DNA of 64,000 nt from Pseudomonas lijiangensis (GCF_018968705.1 NZ_CP076668.1:3297001-3361000), one strand, 5' to 3'. Numbered from the stretch's first letter, positions 17,677 through 27,617 are shown. Program-made: numbers and translations. Notes: generated by a model not told the origin, from the sequence alone.

Positions 17677-20082
17677 ATGCACCGACCACTACGCTTGACC
17701 CTGACACCGCTGGCATTTGCCCTGGCGTTCACCACGCTGGACAGCGTGGCCGATGATCCCGCCCAGCCCGCAAACGCCCGCCAGCAACTCATGGACCTGG
17801 ATCTGCCAGCCGGCCCTCTGGACACAGCCCTGACCGCCATCGCTCGCCAGAGCGGACGCAGCATTGCTTTCAATGCCACCCTGACTCGCGGCCTGACGGC
17901 ATCGCCCTTGCGAGGCCGCTACAGTGTCGAACAGGCCGTGAGCGAGGTGCTGCGGGGGCTGCCTCTGCAATTGAGCATCACCCCAAGCGGCACCCTGAGC
18001 ATAGAGCCGCGTCCCGAGACTTCGGCCATGGAGCTTTCGGACATCAATGTGAGTGCGGCCAGCCACGAACAGGACGCCTGGGGACCGGCACACAGCTGGG
18101 TTGCGCAACGCAGCGCGACCGTGAGCAAGACCGACACATCACTGCTGGAGATTCCCCAGTCGGTGTCGGTGATTACCCGTGAAGAAATGCAGTCACGCAA
18201 ACACGACAGCCTCGCCGACGCACTCAACTACAATACCAGCGTAATCAGCCAACCCAATGGCTATAGCCGCGTGGCCGATGACTACCGCATGCGCGGTTTC
18301 GATATCGGCCCGCGCACAGGCGGCGTGATGCGCGACGGCATGAAAATGCAGAGCACCCAGTTTGAAGGGGGTCAGGAACCTTACGGGCTGGAACGCGTTG
18401 AAGTGCTCAAGGGCGCATCCTCCGTACTGTATGGCCAACTGGCTCCCGGCGGGCTGATCAACGCCATCAGCAAACGGCCGACCCTCGATCCGCTGCATGA
18501 AATCAACCTGGAATACGGCAACCATGACCGCCAGCAGCTTTCCACCGATCACAGCGGGCGCATCGATGAGCAAGGCCGCTTCAGCTATCGCCTCACCGCC
18601 CTGGTACGCGACAGCGGCACCCAGTACGACGCCATCGACGATGACAAACACTACATTGCCCCGGCACTGACCTGGCAAATCAACGACGACAGCCGCCTGA
18701 CCCTGCTCGCCAGTCATCAGCGCACACAGACCAGCCTGACGCCGCCCATGCGCTATGACATCACCACCTTCAGCTCAACGCCGGGCTACAAAGTGCCCTA
18801 CAGCCTGTTTGCAGGCGAGCCGGATTTCGACGACTACGATGGCACCCTGCAGACCTTCGGCTATCTGTTCGAGCAGCGCCTGAACGACAACCTGCAAGTG
18901 CGTCACGCAGCCCGCTACTTCGAGTCCCGCACCGACTATGACTACATCACCCTGAACAACAGCCGGATCAGCGGCGCGAACCTGTCCAGTCTTTCTCGCA
19001 CTTACAACTCACGCGAAGACATTGCCACCGGATGGACCACTGACACCAGCCTGCAACTGGATCTGGAAAGCGGACGCTGGAAACATACCCTGCTGGGCGG
19101 CCTGGACTACTACCGCAAGACCTACGACAGTCATCGCTTCAGCGGCAGTGCGCCGGCACTGGACCTTGCCAATCCGGTCTATGGCAGACTGCCGAACGTG
19201 AACCGCAGCATCGACAGCGGCTCGGACCTGCACAGCCATCAACTCGGCATTTACCTGCAGGAACAATTGAAGCTCGATGATCGCTGGCTCCTGATGATCG
19301 GCATGCGTCAGGACTGGGCCGACAACAGCACCCTCAACTATCGCAACGATTCGCGCACCGGCACCGATGACAACAAGGCCACTGGGCGCATCGGTCTGGT
19401 CTATCTGGCCGAAAACGGTCTGGCGCCTTATATCAGCTACAGCCAGTCTTTCCTGCCCTCTTCCGGCACCGATGCCAATGGCGATGCCTTCCTGCCCACC
19501 GAAGGCGAGCAGTATGAAATCGGCATCCGCTACCAGCCTGCGGGCCGTGAAATGATGATCAGTGCCGCGGTCTACCAGTTGACCCAGAGTAACGTCATCA
19601 CCTCGATTGCCGGCTCGGACTTCGACGAGCAGACCGGCAAGGAGCGCAGCACCGGTTTTGAAGTGGAAGCCAAGGCCCAGTTGACCCCGCAACTGGCCAT
19701 GAACGCCGCCTATGCCTACACCGACGCCCACATCATCAAGGACAACGACGAAGTGCTCGAAGGCTCGCGCATTGAAGGCACGCCTTATCACAACGCCTCG
19801 CTGTGGCTGGATTACCGTTTCGACTCGCCGGGCCTGCAGGGTCTGTCGGTCGGCAGCGGCGTGCGTTACGTCGGCACCACCCACACCTCGCCAAGCGTCA
19901 CGGATCGCAAGATTCCGGCCTATGCCCTGTTCGATGCCCGGATCAGCTATGACCTGGACGATCACTGGCAGGTCAGCGCCAAGGCGCAGAATCTCACCAA
20001 CGAGAAATACCTGTACTGCGCCAACTCCTGCCGCTATGGCGATACCCGCAGCCTTGTGGGAGCGGTCAGTTATCGATGGTGA
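17677..20082 (+). CDS. TonB-dependent ferri-siderophore receptor with signalling domain
   Basis: An 801-residue outer-membrane receptor. A signal peptide of about 25 residues is followed by the STN signalling domain (LPAGPLDTALTAIARQSG at about 45-62), a TonB-box-like ELSDINVSA, the plug (EIPQSVSVITREEMQSR, VEVLKGASSVLYGQLAPGG) and a 22-strand barrel ending SLVGAVSYRW with the terminal aromatic residue. The closing CANSCRYGDTRS is typical of the ferrichrome/ferrioxamine receptor group. The STN domain fits the FecI-FecR genes upstream. I infer a hydroxamate xenosiderophore, not proven. Confidence 0.92.
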   Translation: MHRPLRLTLTPLAFALAFTTLDSVADDPAQPANARQQLMDLDLPAGPLDTALTAIARQSGRSIAFNATLTRGLTASPLRGRYSVEQAVSEVLRGLPLQLSITPSGTLSIEPRPETSAMELSDINVSAASHEQDAWGPAHSWVAQRSATVSKTDTSLLEIPQSVSVITREEMQSRKHDSLADALNYNTSVISQPNGYSRVADDYRMRGFDIGPRTGGVMRDGMKMQSTQFEGGQEPYGLERVEVLKGASSVLYGQLAPGGLINAISKRPTLDPLHEINLEYGNHDRQQLSTDHSGRIDEQGRFSYRLTALVRDSGTQYDAIDDDKHYIAPALTWQINDDSRLTLLASHQRTQTSLTPPMRYDITTFSSTPGYKVPYSLFAGEPDFDDYDGTLQTFGYLFEQRLNDNLQVRHAARYFESRTDYDYITLNNSRISGANLSSLSRTYNSREDIATGWTTDTSLQLDLESGRWKHTLLGGLDYYRKTYDSHRFSGSAPALDLANPVYGRLPNVNRSIDSGSDLHSHQLGIYLQEQLKLDDRWLLMIGMRQDWADNSTLNYRNDSRTGTDDNKATGRIGLVYLAENGLAPYISYSQSFLPSSGTDANGDAFLPTEGEQYEIGIRYQPAGREMMISAAVYQLTQSNVITSIAGSDFDEQTGKERSTGFEVEAKAQLTPQLAMNAAYAYTDAHIIKDNDEVLEGSRIEGTPYHNASLWLDYRFDSPGLQGLSVGSGVRYVGTTHTSPSVTDRKIPAYALFDARISYDLDDHWQVSAKAQNLTNEKYLYCANSCRYGDTRSLVGAVSYRW

Positions 20083-20172
20083 GGTTGTCGCGGCCTGATA
20101 ACGATTGTTGCGCGTATTGTTTCGCGTGCAGAACATGCTTCAATAGCCGGCAGTAAAGAACTGGCAGCGATC

Positions 20173-20195
20173 TCTGTTCATATTTACTGAACAGA
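20173..20195. promoter_or_regulatory. LysR operator copy 1
   Basis: TCTGTTCA and TGAACAGA form a perfect inverted repeat with a 7-base AT-rich spacer, 40 bases before the LysR gene. The core CTGTTCA-N7-TGAACAG recurs at 21174-21194, before the hydro-lyase gene. Confidence 0.75.
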
Positions 20196-20235
20196 GGCCA
20201 TCTGGTGTGCATGTCCGCACAAGGTTGTGACATTC

Positions 20236-21168
20236 ATGAATACACGATTCGTTGAGACCTTCATCCTGCTGGCCCATGTGGGTAGCGTTCGTCAGGTTGC
20301 CAAGCAGATGCACACCACCCCTGGCGCCATCTCAATGCGTGTGCGCAAGCTGGAAGCCGAGCTTGGGATTGTGCTCTTCAACTGGGATCACAAGACCCTT
20401 CAGATCACGGCTCAAGGTGCCAGCCTGCTGCCTCATGCGGAGCGTCTGCTGCAAGCCACCCAAGCCTTTCAACGGGCGGCCGGTTCTCCAGCCAGAGAGC
20501 AAGGCAGAATCCGGATTGCGGTAATCGAGACAGTCGTCCATACCTTTCTGCCGGACTTCATGAAGTTGATGAACCGGACAATGCCCGATGTCACCATCGA
20601 CCTGTCGGTTGAACTGACCTCGAACGCAAAAGAGCAGTTGATGCGACGCGAAGTCGACCTGATCATCCGGGTCATCGCCGATGACAGCGACAATCCTTTT
20701 GCCGTTACCAAGCCCATTGCCGAACTGCCCATTCATTGGGTTGCACGTCCGCGGGCTGTGCCGGCACGGGATATGGTCAGAAAGGTATTGAGCAGGCAGA
20801 TGCTGACGCAAATGCGTGGTTCGGCGCCCTACGAGTCTGCGGTTTCCATTGCACGGCAGTTGGCATCGGAGCACGGAGTATTGGCCAGCGAACTGCGCAT
20901 ATCCGGCTCACCGTCACTGGCGGCGCTGGTATCGCTGGTGAAAGAAGGCGTGGGTGTGGCGATCATGCCGGGCATTCTGGTCAAGGAAAGCCTGGAAAAT
21001 GGCGAGTTGCAGGAGCTTTCTCTACCCAGCCCGCCCTCGTTCAAAATTGCTACATCCCATATGAAAAACGCATCGCCTCTTGTGTCAGAAGTGGCAGATA
21101 TCGTGCACAGGGTCTGCCGAACCTACTGTAAACGCCAAGGGGAACACTGGATCATCAGCCATGGATGA
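20236..21168 (+). CDS. LysR-family transcriptional regulator
   Basis: A 310-residue regulator. The ATG at 20236 (MNTRFVETFILLAHVGSVRQ) is preferred to a GTG three codons upstream, because AAGG stands at a workable distance. The helix-turn-helix is SVRQVAKQMHTTPGAISMRVRKLE. The effector domain begins RIRIAVIETVVHTFLPDFM. Identical inverted repeats lie before this gene and before the downstream hydro-lyase gene, so it likely controls both. Its coinducer is unknown. Confidence 0.9.
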   Translation: MNTRFVETFILLAHVGSVRQVAKQMHTTPGAISMRVRKLEAELGIVLFNWDHKTLQITAQGASLLPHAERLLQATQAFQRAAGSPAREQGRIRIAVIETVVHTFLPDFMKLMNRTMPDVTIDLSVELTSNAKEQLMRREVDLIIRVIADDSDNPFAVTKPIAELPIHWVARPRAVPARDMVRKVLSRQMLTQMRGSAPYESAVSIARQLASEHGVLASELRISGSPSLAALVSLVKEGVGVAIMPGILVKESLENGELQELSLPSPPSFKIATSHMKNASPLVSEVADIVHRVCRTYCKRQGEHWIISHG

Positions 21169-21173
21169 TTCTT

Positions 21174-21194
21174 CTGTTCAGTTAAATTGAACAG
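21174..21194. promoter_or_regulatory. LysR operator copy 2
   Basis: CTGTTCA-GTTAAAT-TGAACAG, a perfect inverted repeat with the same arms and spacer length as the site at 20173. It lies directly after the LysR stop codon and 85 bases before the hydro-lyase start. Confidence 0.75.
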
Positions 21195-21278
21195 GCATGA
21201 CGATTATTGTTGGATAGACACTGCCAGTGAACTGCTCAAAGAATGACTCCACCACTTCGTACTCCTGGAGTCTTCACG

Positions 21279-22064
21279 ATGAGCAACCTCTGGAACAATC
21301 CCGCCGAATTTCGCGCCGCCGTTCGAGCCGGTCGTCATACCGGGCCAACCGCAGACGTTTGTCCTGGCTACACCCAGGGAAATCTGGCCATTCTTCCTCG
21401 CGAATACGCCGATGAGTTCCTGCGATTCGCCCGCCTCAATCCAAAATCCTGCCCGATTATCGGGATGACCGAACCGGGAGACAGCCGGGTTCCGGAGCTG
21501 GGCAGCGTGGACCTGATGGCCGATGTGCCCGCTTATTGCGTGTTTCGCGATGGTGAGCAGGTCGATGAAGTCTCAAACCTGAAAGGGCTATGGAACGATG
21601 ATCTGGTCGGTTTTGTGATTGGCTGCTCCTTCTCCTTCGAGGGCGCGCTTCTGGACGCAGGCGTCCCGATTCGCCACATCGAACAGGGCACCAACGTCCC
21701 GATGTACGTTTCCAATATTGAAAATGGCAAGGCTGGCCGTTTCGGCGGAACCACCGTGGTCAGCATGCGTCCCATGACGCCAGCACAGGCCATCCGGGCG
21801 GTACAGGTCACTTCCCGCTTTCCGAGTGTCCATGGAGCCCCCATTCATCTGGGCGACCCTTCGCTGATCGGCATCAACGATGTAGATACACCCGACTTCG
21901 GCGAACGCTCGATCATCCAGCCAGGAGAGATCCCGGTGTTCTGGGCCTGCGGCGTCACGCCTCAGCAAGCAATCCGCAGCGCCCGCCCTTCTTTCGCCAT
22001 CACCCACAAGCCGGGACATATGGTGGTGACCGATATTCTCAACAATCATCTCGCGGTGTTTTAA
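21279..22064 (+). CDS. DUF1445 putative hydro-lyase (YcsI/D-glutamate cyclase-like)
   Basis: A 261-residue protein of the D-glutamate cyclase-like/DUF1445 family. Start at [18 protein letters not shown] with TGGAG eight bases upstream. Conserved segments are [43 protein letters not shown] and [12 protein letters not shown], ending [13 protein letters not shown]. In Bacillus, ycsI lies beside ycsF (pxpA) and kipI/kipA, and the same three families occur in this window within 10 kb. A shared substrate pathway with the operon at 27618-32267 is plausible inference. It is probably controlled by the adjacent LysR. Confidence 0.88.
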   Translation: MSNLWNNPAEFRAAVRAGRHTGPTADVCPGYTQGNLAILPREYADEFLRFARLNPKSCPIIGMTEPGDSRVPELGSVDLMADVPAYCVFRDGEQVDEVSNLKGLWNDDLVGFVIGCSFSFEGALLDAGVPIRHIEQGTNVPMYVSNIENGKAGRFGGTTVVSMRPMTPAQAIRAVQVTSRFPSVHGAPIHLGDPSLIGINDVDTPDFGERSIIQPGEIPVFWACGVTPQQAIRSARPSFAITHKPGHMVVTDILNNHLAVF

Positions 22065-22157
22065 GGGCAACGAGAGCCTTGCTGGCGTTAAGAGGCTGAC
22101 TTCAAAAGCAGGTGGCTGGATCATAATCCGTGGGAGGTATGCCTTAACTAATGAGCT

Positions 22158-23489
22158 TTAGAGGATATCCAGCGGATACGTCACGATCACCCGATGCTCA
22201 TCGCTGTCACGCTGGGAAGCCACTTCGCTGCGTAACGAGGCATGCCGCAACTGGACGCCGAGTTTCTTCAGCGGCCCGGATTGCACCACGTAGCCCAGGG
22301 TCAGGTTGCGTTCCCATTCTTTCTGGTCGCCATTGACCGTACGAATGTTCGAGCCGCTTTCGTACATGCCCATGAACGTCAGGCCAGGAAAACCCACTTG
22401 CGCGAAGTCGTACCCATAACGAACCTGCCAGGTGCTTTCACCGGCACGCTGGAACTTGCCAATCATGGATTCGGTCATGAAGTACGCCGTAGAACCATCG
22501 CCCTGGTTGAGCCAGACCGCATCGCTGTCACCACTGACCTGCTGGAAACCGGCAGCAAGGGTGTGACCGTTGACCAGATAGGTGAACAGTGCGCTGGACA
22601 GGCGGCTGTCCACTTTGCCTTTCACCACACCGCCGCCGTAATAGCCGTTGGTGTAGAACGCCGGATCATTGCCATTGGCGCCATCGGACTTGTTATCGAA
22701 ATAACGCAAGTCGGAACGCAAGGTACCCGGCCCTACCGCCATATCGTATTTCACGCCCAGAAAGTTCTGTTTATAGAAGTCTTCCAGGTTGCCGTAGTAA
22801 TACTGCAAGGTCAGGTCTTTAGTGGGTTTGTAATCGACGCCACCGTAATAGAACTTGTTGACGAACTCGCCCGTGCGGGCGTTATTCGCGCCAGGAATGG
22901 ACATGCCCATCTGGTTGCTCGACCCACGCCCTTTTACATGTTCCAGCTGGCCCAATGTAAAGGTGAATTTATCAATGTCCTTGGACTGAACCTGACCGCC
23001 ATTGAAGGTCTGTTGCAACATGCGATCCGTGGCCATCACCACCGGCAACATCGGTACCATCGTGCCGTAACGAAACTCGGTTTTGGAAATAAGCGCCTTG
23101 GCGGTCAGGCCAACGCTGCCGAACTCATCAACGGCGCGGCCATCGCTGTCGGTGGGAAACACGTTGCCGTTGAACGCCGAACTGGTCGGGTTGTAATGAC
23201 GGCCCTTGCCTGAGTCCAGACGAAAACCGGCCATGCCCAATGCATCGACACCGAACCCTACAAGCCCCTGGGTATAACCGGAACGAAAATCGAGAATGAA
23301 ACCTTGTCCCCACTCCTGAGTGTAATTAGGGTTGTCCGCACCGCTGCGGTTATCCGAATTACTGAAGAAGTTACGGGCCAGCACACTGGCCTTGCTGTCT
23401 TCTACAAAACCGGCACTGAATGCCTGTTGGGCCATGACCATACCGCAAATACCAGCCACCAGACGGGGCGAGCGATTGATAAGCTCCAT
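22158..23489 (-). CDS. OprD-family outer-membrane porin
   Basis: A 443-residue porin with a signal peptide ending FSAGF. The mature start FVEDSKASVLARNFFSNSDNR is typical of OprD/Occ channels, as is EWGQGFILDFRSGYTQGLVGFGVDALG. The C-terminus is HRVIVTYPLDIL. Such porins admit small carboxylates or basic amino acids. It is the last gene of a minus-strand unit with an MFS transporter (52 bases upstream) and an aminotransferase, so it probably brings in the substrate or a relative of it. The 3' end is convergent with the hydro-lyase gene. Confidence 0.93.
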   Translation of the reverse strand: MELINRSPRLVAGICGMVMAQQAFSAGFVEDSKASVLARNFFSNSDNRSGADNPNYTQEWGQGFILDFRSGYTQGLVGFGVDALGMAGFRLDSGKGRHYNPTSSAFNGNVFPTDSDGRAVDEFGSVGLTAKALISKTEFRYGTMVPMLPVVMATDRMLQQTFNGGQVQSKDIDKFTFTLGQLEHVKGRGSSNQMGMSIPGANNARTGEFVNKFYYGGVDYKPTKDLTLQYYYGNLEDFYKQNFLGVKYDMAVGPGTLRSDLRYFDNKSDGANGNDPAFYTNGYYGGGVVKGKVDSRLSSALFTYLVNGHTLAAGFQQVSGDSDAVWLNQGDGSTAYFMTESMIGKFQRAGESTWQVRYGYDFAQVGFPGLTFMGMYESGSNIRTVNGDQKEWERNLTLGYVVQSGPLKKLGVQLRHASLRSEVASQRDSDEHRVIVTYPLDIL

Positions 23490-23540
23490 CGAAATATCCT
23501 TTGCTGTAAGTAAGTGTTGTAAGCAGTCAGGAGTAGGCAG

Positions 23541-25091
23541 TTAAGTTTTATTGTTTTGAGGAGCAACGAGAGTCGGCGCGGTGACTAACTTGACCGCGGG
23601 CAAGCGATACAGAACCAGCAATCCAAGAACCCCAAGACCAGCGCACATCAGCAACCCGATCCCCACCGAGCGCGCCAATGCCTCACGGGCCAGTTCCAGC
23701 AGTTGCCAGGCTTCGCCAGAATCAGCAGAAGTCGAGGTCAGCAACACTTGCGGGTTGAGGTAACGGGCAATCGAGCTTTCATGGCCCGCCGCCAGAAAAG
23801 CCCGGTTCAGATGGGTGACATACAGCAGGTTGACCAACACCCCCATGGCCGCCGTGCCCAGCAGGCCGCCGACCAGACGCAGTGACTGGATCAAGGCCGT
23901 GGCAATACCCAGAAACTGCCGCTCGGCCAGGGTCTGGGTGAACACGGTCAGGTTGAGCAGGATGAAGCCAAGCCCTGTTCCCGCCAGCAGGATCAGCATC
24001 AGCAAGGTCGTGAATGATGCACTGCGCCCCGCCACCGCCAAACCGGCACAGGCCAGCAACAAGGCGAGGAAACCGGCCAGCGGCAGAATGTTCGGGTTAC
24101 TCAGCCGCGTCACAATGCGGCTGTTGACGATGGCCCCCAGGGTGATGCTCAAGGCCAGCGGTGTAATCAGCAGACCGGCGTCTTTGGGGGAATAGCCGTA
24201 ACTGCCTTGCAGCAGCAGCGGCAGATAGAACAGCAGGCTGAACATGATCGCTCCGGCCAGCACCGAAAGCAGAAACAGGGTGCGCATGCTCGAGACGGCG
24301 AACATCGCCGGTGGCAGCAATGCCGAAGTGCAGCGCCGCTCCCAGTACCAGAGCGTCACGCCGGAAAACAGACAGATCAAGGCCAGGGATGCACTCAGCA
24401 AGGTGCTCGAATGCCCCATCCACTCGACACCCAGTTGCAGACTGCCCAGAGCCAGAGCAATCAACAGCGCGCCGAACCAGTCCAGACGAATGCCCTTGGT
24501 CTGCACGGGCCGGTAATACGGCAGGTAGCGCCAGGCGAAGAACAGCGCGATACAACCCAGCGGCAGATTGAGATAGAACACTGACCGCCAGCCATAAGCC
24601 TCCGTCAGCAAACCACCCAGACCGGGACCGATGGCGTTGACCACGCTGAACAACGCACTGAGCATCATCTGCCAGCGCAGCCGTTGCCGGGTATCGGGAA
24701 ACAGCTCGGGAATGCAGGCGAAGGCCGTACCGATAAGCATCCCTCCTCCAACGCCCTGCAACGCCCGACCGATCACCAGGACCAGCATGTCGGTGGCCAG
24801 CGCACAAATCAGTGAGGCCAGGGTAAAGACGATGGTCGCCGCAATCACGAACGGCTTGCGCCCGAAGTAATCCCCCAGCCGACCGAACACGGGAATGGTC
24901 ACGATCGAGGTCAGCAGATAACCGGTGGCGACCCAGGCATAGAGTTCAAAACCCTGCAGTTCGGCGACGATGCTGGGCAACGCGTTGCCGATCACCGTCT
25001 GGTCGAGCGCCGAAAGCATCAGAACCAGCGAGATGCCAAGCATCGCCAACAGCGCCTGCCTGAAGCTCAAGGCACTTGCCTGAGTCGTCAT
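23541..25091 (-). CDS. MFS transporter, DHA2 (14-TM, EmrB) type
   Basis: A 516-residue transporter with 14 predicted membrane segments. Visible DHA2 motifs are LSALDQTVIGNALPSIVAEL in helix 1, VFGRLGDYFGRKPF in loop 2-3 and IGRALQGVGGGMLIG in helix 4. The family exports drugs or metabolites by proton antiport. It starts 10 bases after the aminotransferase stop and is followed by OprD, suggesting a substrate transport and transamination unit. It could import or export; the direction cannot be read. Confidence 0.92.
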   Translation of the reverse strand: MTTQASALSFRQALLAMLGISLVLMLSALDQTVIGNALPSIVAELQGFELYAWVATGYLLTSIVTIPVFGRLGDYFGRKPFVIAATIVFTLASLICALATDMLVLVIGRALQGVGGGMLIGTAFACIPELFPDTRQRLRWQMMLSALFSVVNAIGPGLGGLLTEAYGWRSVFYLNLPLGCIALFFAWRYLPYYRPVQTKGIRLDWFGALLIALALGSLQLGVEWMGHSSTLLSASLALICLFSGVTLWYWERRCTSALLPPAMFAVSSMRTLFLLSVLAGAIMFSLLFYLPLLLQGSYGYSPKDAGLLITPLALSITLGAIVNSRIVTRLSNPNILPLAGFLALLLACAGLAVAGRSASFTTLLMLILLAGTGLGFILLNLTVFTQTLAERQFLGIATALIQSLRLVGGLLGTAAMGVLVNLLYVTHLNRAFLAAGHESSIARYLNPQVLLTSTSADSGEAWQLLELAREALARSVGIGLLMCAGLGVLGLLVLYRLPAVKLVTAPTLVAPQNNKT

Positions 25092-25100
25092 TGACGCGCC

Positions 25101-26333
25101 TCAGACCAATGCCGCAACGGCAGTAGCCATTCGCGAACATCCCTGTTCAAGGGTTTCCTGTGCCGTGGCGATGGACATGCGAAAGAACGGCGCCAGACCG
25201 TACGCGGTCCCGGCAACCACCGCCACGCCCTGGCTTTCCAGCAGGTACATCACCACGTCAGTGTCGGTTTCCAGAAGCTTGCCATCAGGCGTGCGCTTGC
25301 CGATCAGGGCCCCACAGTTCACATAGAGATAGAACGCACCGTCGGGCTTGAGGCAGCTCAGGCCGTCAATGGCATTGATCAGTTCCAGACAGCGATCACG
25401 ACGCTGCTGATAGACCTTCACACTCTCTTTGACGAAAGACTGATCACCATTCAAGGCCGCCACCGCAGCCGCCTGGCTGACAGAGCTGGCATTGCTGGTC
25501 GACTGCGACTGCAAGGTGGCCATGGCATTGATCACATCGGCAGGTCCGGCCGCATAACCGATCCGCCAGCCGGTCATGGCGTAGGTCTTGGAAACGCCAT
25601 TGATGACCAGCACACGGTCACGCAGTGCAGGCTCGACACACAGGATGTGCGCGTTATCCGCACCGTCGAAACGGATGTGCTCGTAGATATCGTCGGTCAT
25701 CAGCAGTACATCGGGAAACTCCAGCAGCACATCGGCCAGCGCACGCAATTCCCGGGCGCTGTAGCTGGCACCGGTCGGGTTGCTTGGCGAGTTGAGCAGC
25801 AGCCAGCGGGTACGCTCGGTAATCGCGCCACGCAACTGTTCGGCAGTGAGCTTGAAGCCGTTTTCTTCCGGGCAGGCCAGCGTCACAGGCTCGCCTTCAC
25901 AGGCCAGCACCATGTCCGGGTAGGAAACCCAGTAAGGCGCGGGAATCAATACTTCATCCCCTGGGCCAAGGGTGGCGGCGAAGGCATTGAAGATTGCGCT
26001 CTTGGCGCCGCTGGTCACCACGATCTGCGAAGCCGGGTAATCGAGGCTGTTTTCCCGGGCGAGCTTGGCTGCAATGGCCTGACGCAATTCCAGTGTGCCG
26101 ACGTTCGCCGTGTAGCGGGTTTCACCCCGTTCGATGGCGGCGCTGGCGGCATCACGAATGTGTCGGGGTGTATCGAAGTCGGGCTCGCCGACGACCAGAT
26201 TGATGATCGACTTGCCCTGACGACGCAGTTCGTTGGCACGGTCGGAAGCCGCGCTGCTTGGCGAAGGTTTGATGCGTTGCACGCGGGCGGCGATGCGGGA
26301 GGCGTTCAAGGTCGTAATCCTCGGAGGTGACAT
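25101..26333 (-). CDS. Fold-type I (AspC-like) PLP aminotransferase
   Basis: A 410-residue class I aminotransferase. It contains INLVVGEPDFDTPRHIRDAA, the TANVGTLELRQAIAAKL region, NSPSNPTG, DDIYEHIRFDG and the PLP lysine motif VSKTYAMTGWRIGYAAGP. A terminal arginine in FFRMSIA binds the substrate carboxylate. It most resembles aspartate/aromatic aminotransferases of the 1-gamma group. It leads the aminotransferase-MFS-OprD unit. A 39-base element shared with the two operons on the other side of the LysR gene lies before it on the minus strand. Confidence 0.92.
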   Translation of the reverse strand: MSPPRITTLNASRIAARVQRIKPSPSSAASDRANELRRQGKSIINLVVGEPDFDTPRHIRDAASAAIERGETRYTANVGTLELRQAIAAKLARENSLDYPASQIVVTSGAKSAIFNAFAATLGPGDEVLIPAPYWVSYPDMVLACEGEPVTLACPEENGFKLTAEQLRGAITERTRWLLLNSPSNPTGASYSARELRALADVLLEFPDVLLMTDDIYEHIRFDGADNAHILCVEPALRDRVLVINGVSKTYAMTGWRIGYAAGPADVINAMATLQSQSTSNASSVSQAAAVAALNGDQSFVKESVKVYQQRRDRCLELINAIDGLSCLKPDGAFYLYVNCGALIGKRTPDGKLLETDTDVVMYLLESQGVAVVAGTAYGLAPFFRMSIATAQETLEQGCSRMATAVAALV

Positions 26334-26370
26334 TCGAGGCTCTACGTTACGAGTCAGGGTCGCCGGACGG

Positions 26371-26409
26371 ATAAGACCATTTCGTTCTGGTTTGATAGGA
26401 AGTCCTTAT
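26371..26409 (-). promoter_or_regulatory. Shared LysR/NAC-like element, aminotransferase copy
   Basis: Read on the minus strand, this stretch matches the element at 27509-27547 at 25 of 39 positions without gaps. It starts ATAAGGACTTCCTAT (ATA-N9-TAT) and has the later GTCTT at the same offset. It lies 38-76 bases upstream of the aminotransferase ATG. Confidence 0.65.
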
Positions 26410-26500
26410 GACCGCTTGCAGACCGTCAACGCACCAAAATGAAACACCCTCATGAATGTTGCGCCTCGTGCAGGCAGAACCGGCTGATGACCGGGACGCC

Positions 26501-26515
26501 ATAGCAAAGGCTTAT
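26501..26515 (+). promoter_or_regulatory. Candidate autoregulatory site of the NAC-like LysR gene
   Basis: ATAGCAAAGGCTTAT has the ATA-N9-TAT layout and lies 83 bases before the LysR start. The downstream half of the 39-base element is not conserved here, so this copy is weaker evidence. Confidence 0.4.
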
Positions 26516-26597
26516 ATATAGCGTCCGGCCTGCTAGGCGGCATGGCCTGCCTTTTGCTAAGCCCCATGGGATGTCAGCCCCAGCATGAGCCTGTCTT

Positions 26598-27512
26598 TTG
26601 AATCTCCGTCGACTGAAATACTTCGTGAAAATCGTCGACATTGGCAGCCTGACCCAGGCCGCCGATGTCCTGCACATTGCACAACCCGCCCTCAGCCAGC
26701 AGTTGGCAACCCTGGAGGCCGAGCTGCATCAGCAGTTGTTGATCCGCACCAAACGCGGCGTGACACCCACCGAGGCGGGCAAGGTGCTTTACGGCCATGC
26801 CCAACACATTCTGCGTCAGTGCGAGCAGGCCATCAGCGACGTGAACGACACCGGACACGCCTTGTCTGGTCAGGTGTCGGTAGGACTGGCGCCGGGCACG
26901 GCAGCCTCCACGCTGGCCCTGCCGCTGCTGCGTCGGGTTCGCGAGCGCTATCCGGGGATCCTGCTGTACCTCAATGAAAACTTCGGCACCACCCTCAGCG
27001 AACTGATCATGAATGGCCGCATGGACATGGCGGTCCTGTACGGCGGACGCGAAGTGCATGGCCTGAGTTTCGTCCCCCTGTTGCGGGAAAACCTGTATCT
27101 GGTCAGTGCCGACGAGCACCTGGGCGAGCGTGACGAAATCGCGCTGGCCGAACTCGCAACCCTGGAAATGCTGCTGCCACGCCCGTACAACATCATGCGC
27201 AAGCTGGTGGATGAAGCGTTTCTAGGGATCAGCCTCAGCGCCAGAGTGGTGGCCGAAGTGGAGTCCTCGGCAACCCTGACTGCCGCCGTGGCAGAACGCT
27301 TCGGCTCGACCATTCTTCCCGAGTCGGCCGCCAAGGTACTGGTCGCCGATACAGGCGCACGCATGGTGCGCATTGTCGAACCGGCGATTCAGGCACCGTT
27401 GGCGTTGTGCCTGTCCGGCCACCTGCCGTTGTCGGTGCCTGCTCAGGCGGTGAAAGCCATTCTGCTGGAGCTGGTGGCAGAGCTGCGCAACCAGACTGAT
27501 CCAGGGTCATAA
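26598..27512 (+). CDS. LysR-family regulator, NAC-like
   Basis: A 304-residue regulator with a TTG start. The N-terminus (MNLRRLKYFVKIVDIGSLTQ, then QPALSQQLATLEAEL and RTKRGVTPTEAG) closely follows the Nac (nitrogen assimilation control) branch. The effector domain begins VSVGLAPGTAASTLALPLL. The gene lies between the two units it likely controls. ATA-N9-TAT sites, the known Nac recognition pattern, occur before the aminotransferase unit, before the biotin-enzyme operon (overlapping this gene's own stop codon), before the SDR gene and before this gene. No clear ribosome binding site precedes the TTG. Confidence 0.88.
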   Translation: MNLRRLKYFVKIVDIGSLTQAADVLHIAQPALSQQLATLEAELHQQLLIRTKRGVTPTEAGKVLYGHAQHILRQCEQAISDVNDTGHALSGQVSVGLAPGTAASTLALPLLRRVRERYPGILLYLNENFGTTLSELIMNGRMDMAVLYGGREVHGLSFVPLLRENLYLVSADEHLGERDEIALAELATLEMLLPRPYNIMRKLVDEAFLGISLSARVVAEVESSATLTAAVAERFGSTILPESAAKVLVADTGARMVRIVEPAIQAPLALCLSGHLPLSVPAQAVKAILLELVAELRNQTDPGS

Positions 27513-27572
27513 GCGAGTCTTATCACCCCACAGCCAAACCGTCTTGGCGGTCCTGCACGGCCCTCGTTAGAT
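27509..27572 (+). promoter_or_regulatory. LysR element and promoter of the biotin-enzyme operon
   Basis: ATAAGCGAGTCTTAT (27509-27523) overlaps the LysR stop codon. CACAGCCAAACCGTCTTGG follows at 27529-27547. A promoter TTGGCG (27544-27549), 17-base spacer and TTAGAT (27567-27572) puts transcription start near 27579, so the ATA-N9-TAT box is centred near -63, the position used by Nac-activated promoters. The 39-base element is identical at 32 positions to the copy at 32465. Confidence 0.75.
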
Positions 27573-27617
27573 TGAAATTCATTCAATACGGCAAGTGGCA
27601 TAGGTAAAGGCAAGGGT

